Notes under the pieces: generated by a model | What the model was told of the DNA's origin: nothing | What the model saw: only the letters and a program-made list of their open reading frames with translations | Database searches by the model: none | Position numbers and translations under genes: made by a program | Shown here: one piece after another, positions 54,472-63,606 of the stretch | How positions within the stretch are numbered: the first letter of the stretch is position 1 | Layout of the letters: each line of letters opens with the position of its first letter | Assembly (NCBI RefSeq): GCF_004146235.1 | Contig: NZ_SELO01000003.1 | Location: 248,001-312,000, forward strand | Length of the DNA: 64,000 nucleotides | From: Tropicimonas sp. IMCC6043 | GTDB taxonomy: Bacteria; Pseudomonadota; Alphaproteobacteria; Rhodobacterales; Rhodobacteraceae | Reading direction: 5' to 3'

Positions 54472-55769
54472 ACCCGCTCGTCACGCTGCTGCTGAGCTTC
54501 TTCGTGCTGATCGCGCTCCGGGTGAATATCGGCTTCTCGCTGATCCTGTCCTCGGGCTTCGTAATCCTGCTGCAGGATCTTCCGCTCATTTCGGTGGTCA
54601 ACCAGATGTATGCCGGCATCGACAGCTTCACGCTGATGGCGGTGCCATTCTTCATGCTGCTTGGCCGGATCCTCAACGCCGGCTCGATCACCGAGAGGCT
54701 GCTCGAGGTCGCCGATGCAACCGTCGGCCATGTCCGGGGCGGGCTCGGCCATGTCAACGTCTTCGTCTCGATGGTCTTTGCCAGCCTCTCCGGCTCGGCG
54801 GCGGCCGACACCGCCAGCGTCGGCTCGATCCTGATCCCGGCGATGAAGAAGGCCGGCTACCCCGCGCCCTTTGCGGCCGCGCTGACGGCAGCCTCCTCGA
54901 CGCTCGGCGTCATCATCCCGCCCTCGATCATCCTCATCATCTACGGCGCCTTCGGCAATGTCTCGATCGGCGCGCTGTTCGTCGGCGGCGTCGTTCCCGG
55001 CATGCTGATCGGGCTCTTCATGATGACCTATACCTACATGCTTGCGGTGAAATACGGCTACCCGGCGAACCCGTTCCCCGGCTTCGCCCGGGCCGGACGG
55101 GTGCTGGTGCGGGGCGCTCCGCCGCTTCTGATCCCGGTGATCGTGCTGGGGGGCATCGTCGGCGGCTTCTTCACCCCCACCGAGGGCGCGATCGCCGCAG
55201 TGCTCTGGGCGCTGTTCCTGTCGCTCTTCGTCTATCGCGACATCCGCCCAGCAGCGCTGCCGAAACTGCTGGCCGATGCGGTGATCGATTTCGCGATCCC
55301 GATGTTCACGGTGGCCGGCGCTGGCATCTTCGGCTGGCTCATCGCCTATCTCGGCGCATCGAAGATCGTTGTGGAGTTCATTCTCGGGGTCACTTCGAAC
55401 GGCTTTCTCATCATGCTCTTGCTGATCGGCTTCCTGCTGCTCGTGGGAATGGTGCTAAACCCGATCTCGGCGACGCTGATCTTCCTGCCGATCATCCAGG
55501 CCCTCGGCGACACCGCCGGGCTGCACCCGGTCCACATGGGCGTGCTCTCGACCATCGTCCTGTCGGTCGGGCTGGTCACGCCGCCCTATGGCATCTGCCT
55601 GCTCATCGCCACCCAGATCGCCGACGCGCCGCTCGGGCGCTCCATGCTCGCCGCAGCGCCGATCTGCGGCCTCACCATCCTGGTCGCCATCCTGTCGATC
55701 TGGATCCCCGATATCGTCCTGGGCCTGCCCAAGCTGCTGGTCCCGGAACTCTTTGCAACTGGAGGATAA
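54468..55769 (+). CDS. TRAP transporter large permease (DctM), system 3
   Basis: The 433-residue membrane protein has the DctM motifs TLMAVPFFMLLGRILNAGSITERL, VFASLSGSAAADTASVGSILIPAM, LGVIIPPSIILIIYGAFGNVS and GFFTPTEGAIAAVLWAL. The start at 54468 overlaps the DctQ stop. It ends 4 bp before the DapA-like gene, so transporter and enzyme share one transcript. Confidence 0.93.
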   Translation: MNPLVTLLLSFFVLIALRVNIGFSLILSSGFVILLQDLPLISVVNQMYAGIDSFTLMAVPFFMLLGRILNAGSITERLLEVADATVGHVRGGLGHVNVFVSMVFASLSGSAAADTASVGSILIPAMKKAGYPAPFAAALTAASSTLGVIIPPSIILIIYGAFGNVSIGALFVGGVVPGMLIGLFMMTYTYMLAVKYGYPANPFPGFARAGRVLVRGAPPLLIPVIVLGGIVGGFFTPTEGAIAAVLWALFLSLFVYRDIRPAALPKLLADAVIDFAIPMFTVAGAGIFGWLIAYLGASKIVVEFILGVTSNGFLIMLLLIGFLLLVGMVLNPISATLIFLPIIQALGDTAGLHPVHMGVLSTIVLSVGLVTPPYGICLLIATQIADAPLGRSMLAAAPICGLTILVAILSIWIPDIVLGLPKLLVPELFATGG

Positions 55770-55773
55770 CTTG

Positions 55774-56712
55774 ATGGCACATTCAAAGCCCCTGGGCTCG
55801 TTCGTTGCCCTCGTCACCCCGATGAACGCCGATGGAAGCATCGATTACGAGGGCTTCCGCACCCTGCTCGACTGGCATGCCGAGAACGGCACCACGGCGG
55901 TTCTGATCATGGGTTCCACCGGCGAGGTCTCGATGCTCTCACCCGAGGAACGCAAGAAGATCATCTCGGAAACGGTGAAGATGAAGCCGGGCAAGATGCT
56001 GATGTATTACGGCGTCACCGGCAACAACACCGCGACGACTATAGACTATGCCCGCTACGCCAAGGCCGAGGGCGCCGACGGTGCGATCATGGCGGCGCCG
56101 GCCTATATCTGCGCCGACAACGCCGCGATCACCGACTACGCCTTCGAGGTGCTCGACAGCACCGACCTCGCGATGGGCTTCTACAACAACCCGCCGCGGG
56201 TGAAGACCGATCTGCACTGGACCGACCTGCTGAAACTGGCCGAACACCCCAACATGGTGGTGTTGAAGGAATCCACGACCCGCGTCGGGCAAGTGGCGCA
56301 GGTCTGCGCGGCGAAGCCCGACATGTCGATCATGTGCTGCTGCTCGCCTAATCTCGGTCTGGTGATCCCGACCATGGCGCTCGGCGGCCACGGCACGGCG
56401 AACATGACCGGCAACATCATCCCGCGCGAGATGGCGGTGATCTCCAAGCCCTGGGAGAGTGGCGAGGATGCCTTTGCCTGCCGGGAGGCGTGGCTCACCA
56501 ACCTGCCGATGCTGCATTTCGCCTATGCGGCGGTCAACCCGGTCTCGATCAAGACGCTGATGCGCGCCGTCGGCCTGCCCGCCGGACCGCTGCGCAAGCC
56601 GCTGCGCCCGGCATCGCCGGAAGTGATGGCGCAGGGCCTCAAGGCCTTCTCCGATCTGGGGCTGGCTGAGAAATACGGGCTGTCGGTCAACTCGGCCGCC
56701 GCCGCAGAGTAG
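55774..56712 (+). CDS. Dihydrodipicolinate synthase (DapA) family lyase
   Basis: The 312-residue barrel has the full DHDPS signature: GSTGE at residues 47-51, Tyr Y137 in MGFYNNPPR and Schiff-base Lys K165 in VVLKEST. Its placement between a TRAP importer and a molybdopterin reductase, rather than with lysine genes, points to a catabolic 2-oxo-acid lyase or an aldolase such as N-acetylneuraminate or hydroxyproline-type enzymes. GGAGGATAAC lies before the ATG. Confidence 0.88.
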   Translation: MAHSKPLGSFVALVTPMNADGSIDYEGFRTLLDWHAENGTTAVLIMGSTGEVSMLSPEERKKIISETVKMKPGKMLMYYGVTGNNTATTIDYARYAKAEGADGAIMAAPAYICADNAAITDYAFEVLDSTDLAMGFYNNPPRVKTDLHWTDLLKLAEHPNMVVLKESTTRVGQVAQVCAAKPDMSIMCCCSPNLGLVIPTMALGGHGTANMTGNIIPREMAVISKPWESGEDAFACREAWLTNLPMLHFAYAAVNPVSIKTLMRAVGLPAGPLRKPLRPASPEVMAQGLKAFSDLGLAEKYGLSVNSAAAAE

Positions 56713-56716
56713 CGTG

Positions 56717-58963
56717 ATGGAGCAGCGCCGGATCTCTCTCTGCCACTGGGGGCCGTTCGAGGCGACCGTTCGCGACGGCCGGCTGGTCGAGACCCGGCCG
56801 CTGGCCGGAAGCGGCGCCAATGCCGACATGATCGGCGCCTGGCCGGAGATGCTCTATTCCGACCGGCGGATCGACCGGCCGCACGTACGAAAGTCCTTCC
56901 TTGAACTGGGGCCGCGTGCCGGCGGGGCGGGTCGCGGTGCCGAGGAGATGATCCCGGTCGACTGGGACACTGCGCTCGATCTGGTGGCGGGAGAGTTGAC
57001 GCGGGTGCATGGCTCGCACGGTCCCCGCTCCGTCTTCGGCGGGTCCTATGGCTGGTCAAGCGCCGGGCGCCTGCACCACGCGCGCAGCCAGGTGCGGCGG
57101 TTCCTGGCGGCGGCGGGCGGCTTCACCGACCAGATCGGCAACTATAGCTGGGGCGCTGCGCAGGCGATCCTGCCGCATGTTCTGGGATCCTTCGATGCCG
57201 TCGCCCGCACGGCGACTTCATGGCAGACGATCGCCGCCGAGACCGACCTCGTGGTGGCCTTCGGCGGGCTCAACCCCAAGAACTGGCGCGTGACCTCCGG
57301 CGGCGCGGGAGCGCACCACATGGCCGAGGCGGTCGCAAAGGCGTCCGCGCGGGGCACCCGGTTCATCCTGCTCTCGCCGATGGCCGACGACATCCCGCCT
57401 GGCCTCGAGGCGGAGCTGATCCGGCCGCGGCCCAATTCGGACACCGCGATCATGCTGGCGCTCGCGCACGAGGCCGTCGTCACCGGCCGTGCCGACATGG
57501 ATTTCCTCGCCCGCTTCACCACCGGCCATGAGCGGCTGATCTCCTACCTGCTCGGCGAGACCGACGGGACGCCCAAGACTCTCGACTGGGCCGCACGGAT
57601 CGCCGACGTGCCGGTGGCCGAACTCCAGCGGCTCTGGCAGGCGATGGAGACGGGCCGCGTGATGCTGACCGCCGCGTGGTCCTTGCAGCGGGCCGAGCAT
57701 GGCGAACAACCGTTCTGGGCGCTCGTCGCGCTTGCCGCGGTTCTGGGCCAGATCGGGCTCCCCGGGGGCGGCTTCTGCTTCGGCTACGGGTCAATGAACG
57801 CGGTTGGTGCGGATGCGCGCAACGGCTACGTGCCGTCGCTGCCTGGCCTGCCCAACCCGCACGGCTTGGCGATCCCGGTGGCGAGCTTTGCCGAGGCGAT
57901 GCTGAAGCCCGGCCACCGGATATCCTTCGGCGGCAGAGAGGTGACGTTCCCCGATATCCGGATGGTCTACTGGGCGGGCGGCAATCCATTCCACCACGCG
58001 CAGGATCTCGGCATGGTCGACGCGGCCTGGCGCCGGCCGGAGACGATCGTGGTCCATGAGCCCTGGTGGACGCCCACCGCGGCACGGGCCGATATCGTGC
58101 TGCCGGCGACCACGCCGCTTGAGCGCAACGACCTCGGCGGCAGCTCGCGGGATGCCTCGGTCTTCGCCATGCCGAAGCTGGTGGAGCCCCTGGCCGAGGC
58201 CCGGAACGATTTCGACATTTTCTGCGCCCTCGCCGACCGGCTGGGTGTCCGACCGGCATTCGACGAGGGACTGGACGAGTCCGGATGGCTGCGCCGGCTC
58301 TGGCGGCAGACCGAGGCGCGGGGCGCCGAAGAGGGCATCTCAGTCCCCGGCTTCGACCCGTTCTGGCAGGCCGGCGTCTGGCAGGTGCCCCTGCCCGCGA
58401 TGCCCGAGGTGCTGCTGGAGGAGTTCCGGGCCGACCCCGACGCGCAGCCGCTCGCCACCCCGTCGGGGCGGATCGAGCTCTGGTCGGAGCGCATCCATGG
58501 CTTCGGCCAACCCGACTGTCCGCCCCATGCCGCCTGGATCGCGCCGCAGGAATGGCTCGGCAATGCCGAACCGGACGAGTTGCACCTCATCACCAACCAG
58601 CCCGCGAAACAGCTCCACAGCCAGCTTTGGCAGGCGCGGCAGGACGCGGGCCCCGCGCCGGTGCGCCTTAACCCCGCGGACGCCCGCGCCCGGGGCATCG
58701 CCGAGGGCGCGCTGGTGCGGGTCCACAACCATCGTGGCGCCTGTCGCGCCGTCGCGAAGCTCGACCCGACGCTGCGGACCGGGGTGGTGGTGATGGCCAC
58801 GGGCGCCTGGTATGCGCCCGATCCGGAGAGCGGGATCGAGCGGAACGGCAACCCCAACGTGCTGACATCGGACCGTCGCAGCTCGAAGCTTGGCCAGGCC
58901 TGCGCGGCGCTGAGCGCGCTGGTGCGGGTCGAACCGCTCGGGGCGACCACGGGCATCGCGTAG
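56717..58963 (+). CDS. Molybdopterin oxidoreductase of the DMSO/TMAO/biotin sulfoxide reductase type, cytoplasmic
   Basis: The 748-residue protein has molybdopterin guanine dinucleotide-binding segments: SVFGGSYGWSSAGRLHHARSQVRRFL with the likely Mo-ligating Ser S115, LPGGGFCFGYGSMN, VYWAGGNPFHHAQDLGMVD and LVRVHNHRGACRAVAKL. It has no Tat leader and no 4Fe-4S motif, like BisC and unlike periplasmic TorA/DorA. It probably reduces an S- or N-oxide in the cytoplasm. A GTG at 56714 is an alternative start. It is 4 bp after the DapA-like gene, so the two act on one substrate family. Confidence 0.88.
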   Translation: MEQRRISLCHWGPFEATVRDGRLVETRPLAGSGANADMIGAWPEMLYSDRRIDRPHVRKSFLELGPRAGGAGRGAEEMIPVDWDTALDLVAGELTRVHGSHGPRSVFGGSYGWSSAGRLHHARSQVRRFLAAAGGFTDQIGNYSWGAAQAILPHVLGSFDAVARTATSWQTIAAETDLVVAFGGLNPKNWRVTSGGAGAHHMAEAVAKASARGTRFILLSPMADDIPPGLEAELIRPRPNSDTAIMLALAHEAVVTGRADMDFLARFTTGHERLISYLLGETDGTPKTLDWAARIADVPVAELQRLWQAMETGRVMLTAAWSLQRAEHGEQPFWALVALAAVLGQIGLPGGGFCFGYGSMNAVGADARNGYVPSLPGLPNPHGLAIPVASFAEAMLKPGHRISFGGREVTFPDIRMVYWAGGNPFHHAQDLGMVDAAWRRPETIVVHEPWWTPTAARADIVLPATTPLERNDLGGSSRDASVFAMPKLVEPLAEARNDFDIFCALADRLGVRPAFDEGLDESGWLRRLWRQTEARGAEEGISVPGFDPFWQAGVWQVPLPAMPEVLLEEFRADPDAQPLATPSGRIELWSERIHGFGQPDCPPHAAWIAPQEWLGNAEPDELHLITNQPAKQLHSQLWQARQDAGPAPVRLNPADARARGIAEGALVRVHNHRGACRAVAKLDPTLRTGVVVMATGAWYAPDPESGIERNGNPNVLTSDRRSSKLGQACAALSALVRVEPLGATTGIA

Positions 58964-58983
58964 GAAACGGAAGGAAACGCCTG

Positions 58984-59763
58984 ATGGATATGGGCATTCA
59001 TGGCCGCAAGGCGCTCCTGACCGGCGCCAGCAAGGGCATGGGCCGCGCCTGTGCACTGGCGATCGCCCGCGAGGGCGCCGATGTCACCATCGCTGCCCGG
59101 AGCGAAGGGCCACTGATGGCGACGGCGGCGGCGATCCGGGAGGAGACCGGGCGGAAGGTGACGCCGGTGGTCGCCGACGTGACCACCGAGGAAGGCCGCG
59201 CCGCGATCCTCGCCGCCTGCCCTGAGCCCGACATCCTGCTCAACAACGCCGGCGGCATGGCGCCCGGCGACTTCCGCGACTGGGGGCGGCAGGAATGGAT
59301 CGAGGCGGTCGACCTGATGATGCTGCCGCCGATCCTGATGATGCGCGCCACCGTCGACGGAATGATGGCGCGCGGCTTCGGCCGGATCGTCAATATCGTG
59401 TCGCGCAGCGTGAAGATCCCGCAGCTCGAGCTCGGTCTGTCGAACGGCGCCCGCTCGGGGCTGGTGGGCTTCGCCGCCGGGCTGGCGCGGCAGACGGTGC
59501 GGGCAAACGTCACCATCAATAACCTGCTCCCCGGCATCATCGACAGCGATGCGCAACGCGAGCACCTAGCGGCCATGGTGGAGCCGGACGGCCCCAGCTT
59601 CGACGAGATGTGGCGCGCCCGGGCGGAGGCCAACCCTGCCGGCCGCTTCGGCCGCACCGAGGAAATCGGCGCCTGGTTCGCCTTCCTTTGCAGTCAGCAT
59701 TCGGGTTTCGTCACCGGCCAGAACATCCTGATCGACGGCGGCGGCTATCCGGGAACCTATTGA
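58984..59763 (+). CDS. SDR-family NAD(P)-dependent oxidoreductase
   Basis: The 259-residue short-chain dehydrogenase has the cofactor motif TGASKGMGRACALAIAREGADV and NNAGG. The Ser segment is NIVSRSVKIP, but the expected YxxxK reads SNGARSGL, with Asn and Arg in place of Tyr and Lys. That departs from classical active sites but is found in some SDR subgroups. The end NILIDGGGYPGTY is standard. It follows the molybdopterin reductase by 20 bp with GGAAGGAAACG before the ATG. Confidence 0.85.
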   Translation: MDMGIHGRKALLTGASKGMGRACALAIAREGADVTIAARSEGPLMATAAAIREETGRKVTPVVADVTTEEGRAAILAACPEPDILLNNAGGMAPGDFRDWGRQEWIEAVDLMMLPPILMMRATVDGMMARGFGRIVNIVSRSVKIPQLELGLSNGARSGLVGFAAGLARQTVRANVTINNLLPGIIDSDAQREHLAAMVEPDGPSFDEMWRARAEANPAGRFGRTEEIGAWFAFLCSQHSGFVTGQNILIDGGGYPGTY

Positions 59764-60057
59764 CGAAGGCGATGCACACGATCGGGGTCGGCATAGCCAT
59801 GAGGAGGACGCGGTCCCGGCAGCGGTGCTGATCGCGAAGCGGTCCGGTCTTCGCCGGCCCTGAGTGACCCAGAAAGCAGCGTTAAGACCGCTGGCAAGCT
59901 GGTCTGCGGGATCTATCGGCCCCCGGGCACGGCCCGGACGAGCGAAATATCCCCATTGTGATGGCGGACCTTCGTGGCGTGGTTGCCGGGAATGACAGGC
60001 ATCGGTTCGACCGAACCAGCCCCCCTCTCCCCCGGCAGATATCGGCGTCTGCAATCG
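59764..60057. other. Convergent intergenic region without a gene
   Basis: About 290 bp between the SDR stop and the hairpin at 60058 contain no credible reading frame. They are GC-rich, with several short inverted repeats but no other standout element. Confidence 0.5.
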
Positions 60058-60089
60058 TGGACGAACCACCGAGGAAGGTGGTTCGTCCA
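60058..60089 (-). terminator. Strong hairpin terminator of the GST/VOC/ligase operon
   Basis: TGGACGAACCACC (60058-60070) and GGTGGTTCGTCCA (60077-60089) form a perfect 13-bp stem with a GAGGAA loop, 8 bp beyond the minus-strand GST stop at 60097. The position and stability indicate a terminator; no long T-run follows. Confidence 0.7.
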
Positions 60090-60096
60090 GCGACAC

Positions 60097-60771
60097 TCAC
60101 GCCGAGATGAACTCCTTCTCCGACAGCGATCCCGCGAAGCCGTCGAGCGCTTCGCTGACCGGCTTCCAGTTCGGAAGCGCCTTCACGCGTGCCAGCCAGG
60201 CCGACACGTTGGGATAGGCGGAGAAGTCATAGCGGATCATGTCGCCCAGCGCGACGACTGAGCCAGCGAAATAGTCCGCGATCGTGATCTCGTCACCGGT
60301 CAGCCACTCACGACCGTCGCCAAGCCAGTAATCGTTGAGGACCTGCAACCAGAACTTGCTCTTCTCGCTGCCCCAGCGGACCGTGACCTCTTGACCTTCC
60401 GCCGACGGGCGCTGGTGGTGGGGGAAAAGCTGCGGGTAGCAGAGGTTGTAGCCCCAGTCGCGATAGAAGTTGGTGTTCACCCAGTCCATCATCTCATTGA
60501 CGCGGGCGCGCGCCTTCAAGTCTTTCGGGTATTCGGGGAGATCGTATTTGTCCGCGAGGTATTTCAGGATCGCGGAGCTTTCGGTCAGTTTGAGGTCGCC
60601 GTCTTCGAGAACCGGCACGAGCCGGTTCGGGTTGAAGCTCATGAACGGGTCCTGGTGGTGCGCGCCTGTCATGAGGTCGACCACGACCTCTTCGGCCTCG
60701 ATCCCCTTGTCGGCCATGAACAGGCGGACCGGGCGGCTGGTGATCGACGCAGGATGCATATGCAGTTTCAT
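60097..60771 (-). CDS. Glutathione S-transferase
   Basis: The 224-residue protein has the GST N-terminal thioredoxin-like domain (MKLHMHPASITSRPVRLFMADKGIEAEEVVVDL, with the GSH-binding RLVPVLEDGDLKLTESSAILKYLADKY) and an all-helical C-terminal domain (DEITIADYFAG). A Ser at the N-terminal catalytic position is probable. GST enzymes conjugate or isomerise substrates with glutathione. It is the last gene of the operon; AAAGGAAAACCCCG precedes the ATG. Confidence 0.9.
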   Translation of the reverse strand: MKLHMHPASITSRPVRLFMADKGIEAEEVVVDLMTGAHHQDPFMSFNPNRLVPVLEDGDLKLTESSAILKYLADKYDLPEYPKDLKARARVNEMMDWVNTNFYRDWGYNLCYPQLFPHHQRPSAEGQEVTVRWGSEKSKFWLQVLNDYWLGDGREWLTGDEITIADYFAGSVVALGDMIRYDFSAYPNVSAWLARVKALPNWKPVSEALDGFAGSLSEKEFISA

Positions 60772-60796
60772 CGGGGTTTTCCTTTCAAGACATCGG

Positions 60797-61396
60797 TCAG
60801 TAGGGGTTGCGGGGCGAACGGTCCGCCGAAAGCGTTTGCTGCGTGCGTTCGACGAGTCGTTCGATGGCGTCAGCCAGGTGTTCCTCCTGGATGTTGTAGT
60901 CGCCGCGTTCCACGCGGATGCGATGCGCCTCGATCATCACGTCCGCATGCCGGCATCCTTCCGGCGGCTCGAAGCGGTAGGAGGCCAGTTCGATGAGAAG
61001 CCCGAGCGGATCCTCGAAATAGATCGAGTCCATGAAGCCGCGATCCTTTGGGCCGGAATGCTTGATCCCGCGGTCATCGAGCCGCTTGACGACCTGTCGG
61101 AAGGTCGCCTGGCTGACGCTGAACGCGAGGTGATGGACAGAGCCCTGTTCGGTCGAGGTCCGCGTCGGGTCGGGCTTACGGTCTTCGTTGGTGAAGATCG
61201 TGATCAGCCGCCCGTCGCCCGGATCGAAGTAGAGGTGGCCCTCGTTCGGGTTGTCGAGATTGGGTTGATCGAAGATGAAAGGCATGCCGAGGAGGCCCTC
61301 CCAGAAATCGATCGACGTCTTGCGGTCGGCGCCCACGATCGTGATATGATGAACGCCCTGTACCTGGATCTTTCTGATGGCGTCCTTGTCCGGCAT
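60797..61396 (-). CDS. VOC-family (glyoxalase/extradiol dioxygenase fold) protein
   Basis: The 199-residue protein has two beta-alpha-beta VOC modules. Likely metal ligands are His in GVHHITIVGADRK (N-terminal), His in SVHHLAFSV and Glu in LLIELASYRF. This spacing is shared by glyoxalases and ring-cleaving dioxygenases, so the exact reaction is open. It lies between the ligase and the GST, 21 and 25 bp apart. GAAGGGAAAC precedes the ATG. Confidence 0.85.
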   Translation of the reverse strand: MPDKDAIRKIQVQGVHHITIVGADRKTSIDFWEGLLGMPFIFDQPNLDNPNEGHLYFDPGDGRLITIFTNEDRKPDPTRTSTEQGSVHHLAFSVSQATFRQVVKRLDDRGIKHSGPKDRGFMDSIYFEDPLGLLIELASYRFEPPEGCRHADVMIEAHRIRVERGDYNIQEEHLADAIERLVERTQQTLSADRSPRNPY

Positions 61397-61417
61397 GGTT
61401 CTGTTTCCCTTCAGTTT

Positions 61418-62737
61418 TTAATTCGCTGCAGACCAGTCGACGAGCTTCGATTTGTAGTCGGATCGCGGCAGGGTTCCCCACGGGACGAGCTCGATCTCGG
61501 TCGTCACGAGAAGCGTGTCGCGGATGCGCTGGCGGATCCTGTCGGCCAGGTCTTTTCCGCCCGTCACACCCTCGGCCAGTTCGACGCGAACAGGCAGTGG
61601 CGGGGTTTGTTTCACCCCTTTCGCGAGCGGACGGATGGAAATGACACCGCTCACCATTTCACCGAAGTCACCGACGACTTCCCGGACAGCCGTCGGGAAG
61701 AGGTTCACGCCGCGGACGATCAGCAGGTCATCGGTTCGACCGATGCAACGCACGCGGGGCGCGGTGCGGCCGCAAGCGCAGGAAGCCGTGCTCACGCGCA
61801 CCCGATCCCGTGATCTGAAACGCAGCAAGGGTGCCGCGCGGTGCCGCAGATGCGTGTAGACCAACTCGCCCTCAGCCCCGTCCTCGACAGCAACCGGCGC
61901 ACCGGTCGCGGGGTCGATCAGCTCGAAATGCACCAGGCCACGCCCGGAGAAATGCATGCCATCCCGGTGCGCGCACTCGCCCCAGAGCGATACCGATATG
62001 TCCCCGATCCCCATGGCCTCCGTCACGGCGGCGCCCCAGGCCTCTTGCAGGCGGGTCCGCATGGCCGGTTCACCGCCGCCGGGTTCCCCGGCCACCAGGA
62101 TCTTCCTGACTGACGAGGCAGCCGTGTCGATACCTCGGTCCGCCGCCCACTCCGACAGGTGGAGCGCATAGGACGGCGTGCACCCCAGCACCGTCGGCCT
62201 CAGCAACTGAACCGCCGCCATCAGGCGTTCCGTATTTCCGGCGCCAACCGGGATATGGCACAAGCCCAGCCGCGCAAAGGCGTCGAGCGTGACGCCGGCG
62301 ACAAAGGGGCCGGCATTGTAGGTCGTGACCATCCGCTCTCCGGCAATGACGCCGGAGGCGGCATAGGAGCGCTGCGAGATCTCGATCCAGTCTTCGAGAT
62401 CCGATTGCGTCAACGGAATGTAGCTCGGCGTGCCGGTCGTTCCGCTGGTGGAATAGATCCGCACAATGTCCGACATCGGCGCGGTCAGATGCGTTCCGAT
62501 CGGATGCGTTTCGTCTCGCGTCGCGCGCAGGTCATCCTTTTCGGTGAAGGGCAGCGCACCGATCGCGTCGAGCCCGCCTGCGTCCTCAGGGCTCGAGACG
62601 CCGGCATGCCGCAGAAGGTCACGGTAGAATGCGGAATGCTCGAGAAGATAGGCGATCTGAGCCCGGTAAGCAGCATCGTCCCGCTGTGCCTGCTCGGCCC
62701 AGGGCGCAGTCTCGAGGGCGACAGCATGCATCGTCAT
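61418..62737 (-). CDS. Phenylacetate-CoA ligase-like AMP-forming acyl-CoA ligase
   Basis: The 439-residue ligase has the P-loop-like YSTSGTTGTPSYIPLT, the AMP-binding EAMGIGDI region and the C-terminal GRTDDLLIVRGVNLFPTAVREV, as in PaaK. A CxCG-type STASCACGRT motif, common in PaaK family proteins, is present. It makes an acyl-CoA from a carboxylic acid with ATP. Its ATG overlaps the preceding stop (ATGA), so it is translated with the citryl-CoA lyase-like protein. Substrate unknown; an aromatic or branched acid is likely. Confidence 0.9.
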   Translation of the reverse strand: MTMHAVALETAPWAEQAQRDDAAYRAQIAYLLEHSAFYRDLLRHAGVSSPEDAGGLDAIGALPFTEKDDLRATRDETHPIGTHLTAPMSDIVRIYSTSGTTGTPSYIPLTQSDLEDWIEISQRSYAASGVIAGERMVTTYNAGPFVAGVTLDAFARLGLCHIPVGAGNTERLMAAVQLLRPTVLGCTPSYALHLSEWAADRGIDTAASSVRKILVAGEPGGGEPAMRTRLQEAWGAAVTEAMGIGDISVSLWGECAHRDGMHFSGRGLVHFELIDPATGAPVAVEDGAEGELVYTHLRHRAAPLLRFRSRDRVRVSTASCACGRTAPRVRCIGRTDDLLIVRGVNLFPTAVREVVGDFGEMVSGVISIRPLAKGVKQTPPLPVRVELAEGVTGGKDLADRIRQRIRDTLLVTTEIELVPWGTLPRSDYKSKLVDWSAAN

Positions 62738-63507
62738 GAGCCGGGCTCGTAGGAAATCGCCTCTTCGGCATGATGCGCGAGGACGAACCCGATCGGCGTG
62801 TCCACTTCCTCGGCAAGGTGGGCCAGCAGGCTCGCCGTGCGGGCGAGGATCGGAATCCCCTTTAGCACCGAAGGCGGAAAGTCGAGGTCGAGCAGGACCG
62901 CGGGTATCGCCATGGAGACATTCATCGGCAGCGGCTTGCGCCAGATGCGGTTGACGGAGTCCTCAAGCGAGCGCGCGAGTCGGATGTAGGGCCCCGACAG
63001 GCCCCGCTCCGCCGCAAGCTCGAGGATACGCTGCGCCCTCGGGTCGATGGGCTTGTGAAGCGGGTGGCCAAAACCCGGCAGCCGGCGCCCCAATTCCTGC
63101 GCCTGCGCGACAATGTCGTCCGTGCTCAGCCCTTCCGCCTCGATCCGCTTCCCCGTCTCGATCAAAAACTTTCCGGCGACCTCGGTCGTGCCCAGGATGA
63201 CCTTCCCGCAGCCGAGAAGACCCGCGGCGACGGCGCCGTGCAGGAAATCCGGGTCCGCTGCATGGGTCATTCGGGCGACCTGGTTGGTCGGCACGAGCCC
63301 GTGTTCGGCAATCGAGACAAGCAGGAGATCGAGGAAAAACCGCTGCTCCTGCGTCGGTTTTGTTCCGGTCGTCAGAAGGAAGAAATATTCGGTGAAGCTG
63401 ATCTGCCCCATCAGTTCGGTCGCAAGATCAAACCCGCGCACCGTGATGCTCTCGGGATCTGCCGCCGAAATCGATGTGACAGCCCGACCTTGCTTGCCGA
63501 TTTTCAT
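62734..63507 (-). CDS. Citryl-CoA lyase / citrate synthase-family protein (short form)
   Basis: The 257-residue protein belongs to the citrate synthase superfamily but is much shorter than citrate synthase (about 430). Recognised parts are GQISFTEYFFLLTTGTKPT, the conserved His in LPGFGHPLHKPIDPRAQRI, and ARSLEDSVNRIWRKPLPMNVSMAI. Such short forms are annotated as citryl-CoA lyase and cleave or form an acyl-CoA with acetyl-CoA or an oxo-acid. It is the first gene of the operon; GGGGGGATTTT precedes the ATG. A longer upstream frame is not coding. Confidence 0.85.
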   Translation of the reverse strand: MKIGKQGRAVTSISAADPESITVRGFDLATELMGQISFTEYFFLLTTGTKPTQEQRFFLDLLLVSIAEHGLVPTNQVARMTHAADPDFLHGAVAAGLLGCGKVILGTTEVAGKFLIETGKRIEAEGLSTDDIVAQAQELGRRLPGFGHPLHKPIDPRAQRILELAAERGLSGPYIRLARSLEDSVNRIWRKPLPMNVSMAIPAVLLDLDFPPSVLKGIPILARTASLLAHLAEEVDTPIGFVLAHHAEEAISYEPGS

Positions 63508-63535
63508 AAAATCCCCCCCTTGATTGCAGAACAAT

Positions 63536-63548
63536 ATTGTCTGACAAT
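63536..63548. promoter_or_regulatory. GntR/FCD-type operator upstream of the citryl-CoA lyase-like operon
   Basis: ATTGTC-T-GACAAT is a perfect 13-bp palindrome, with an overlapping ACAATATTGT at 63531-63540. This resembles FCD-class GntR sites. It lies 29 bp upstream of the minus-strand operon start and 58 bp upstream of the GntR gene, so it can control both. Confidence 0.65.
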
Positions 63549-63606
63549 GCGCCCCGTCAAGCGCATTTGCAGATATCGTGTGCGCGCTCATGCAAAAGGT
63601 CGGTTC

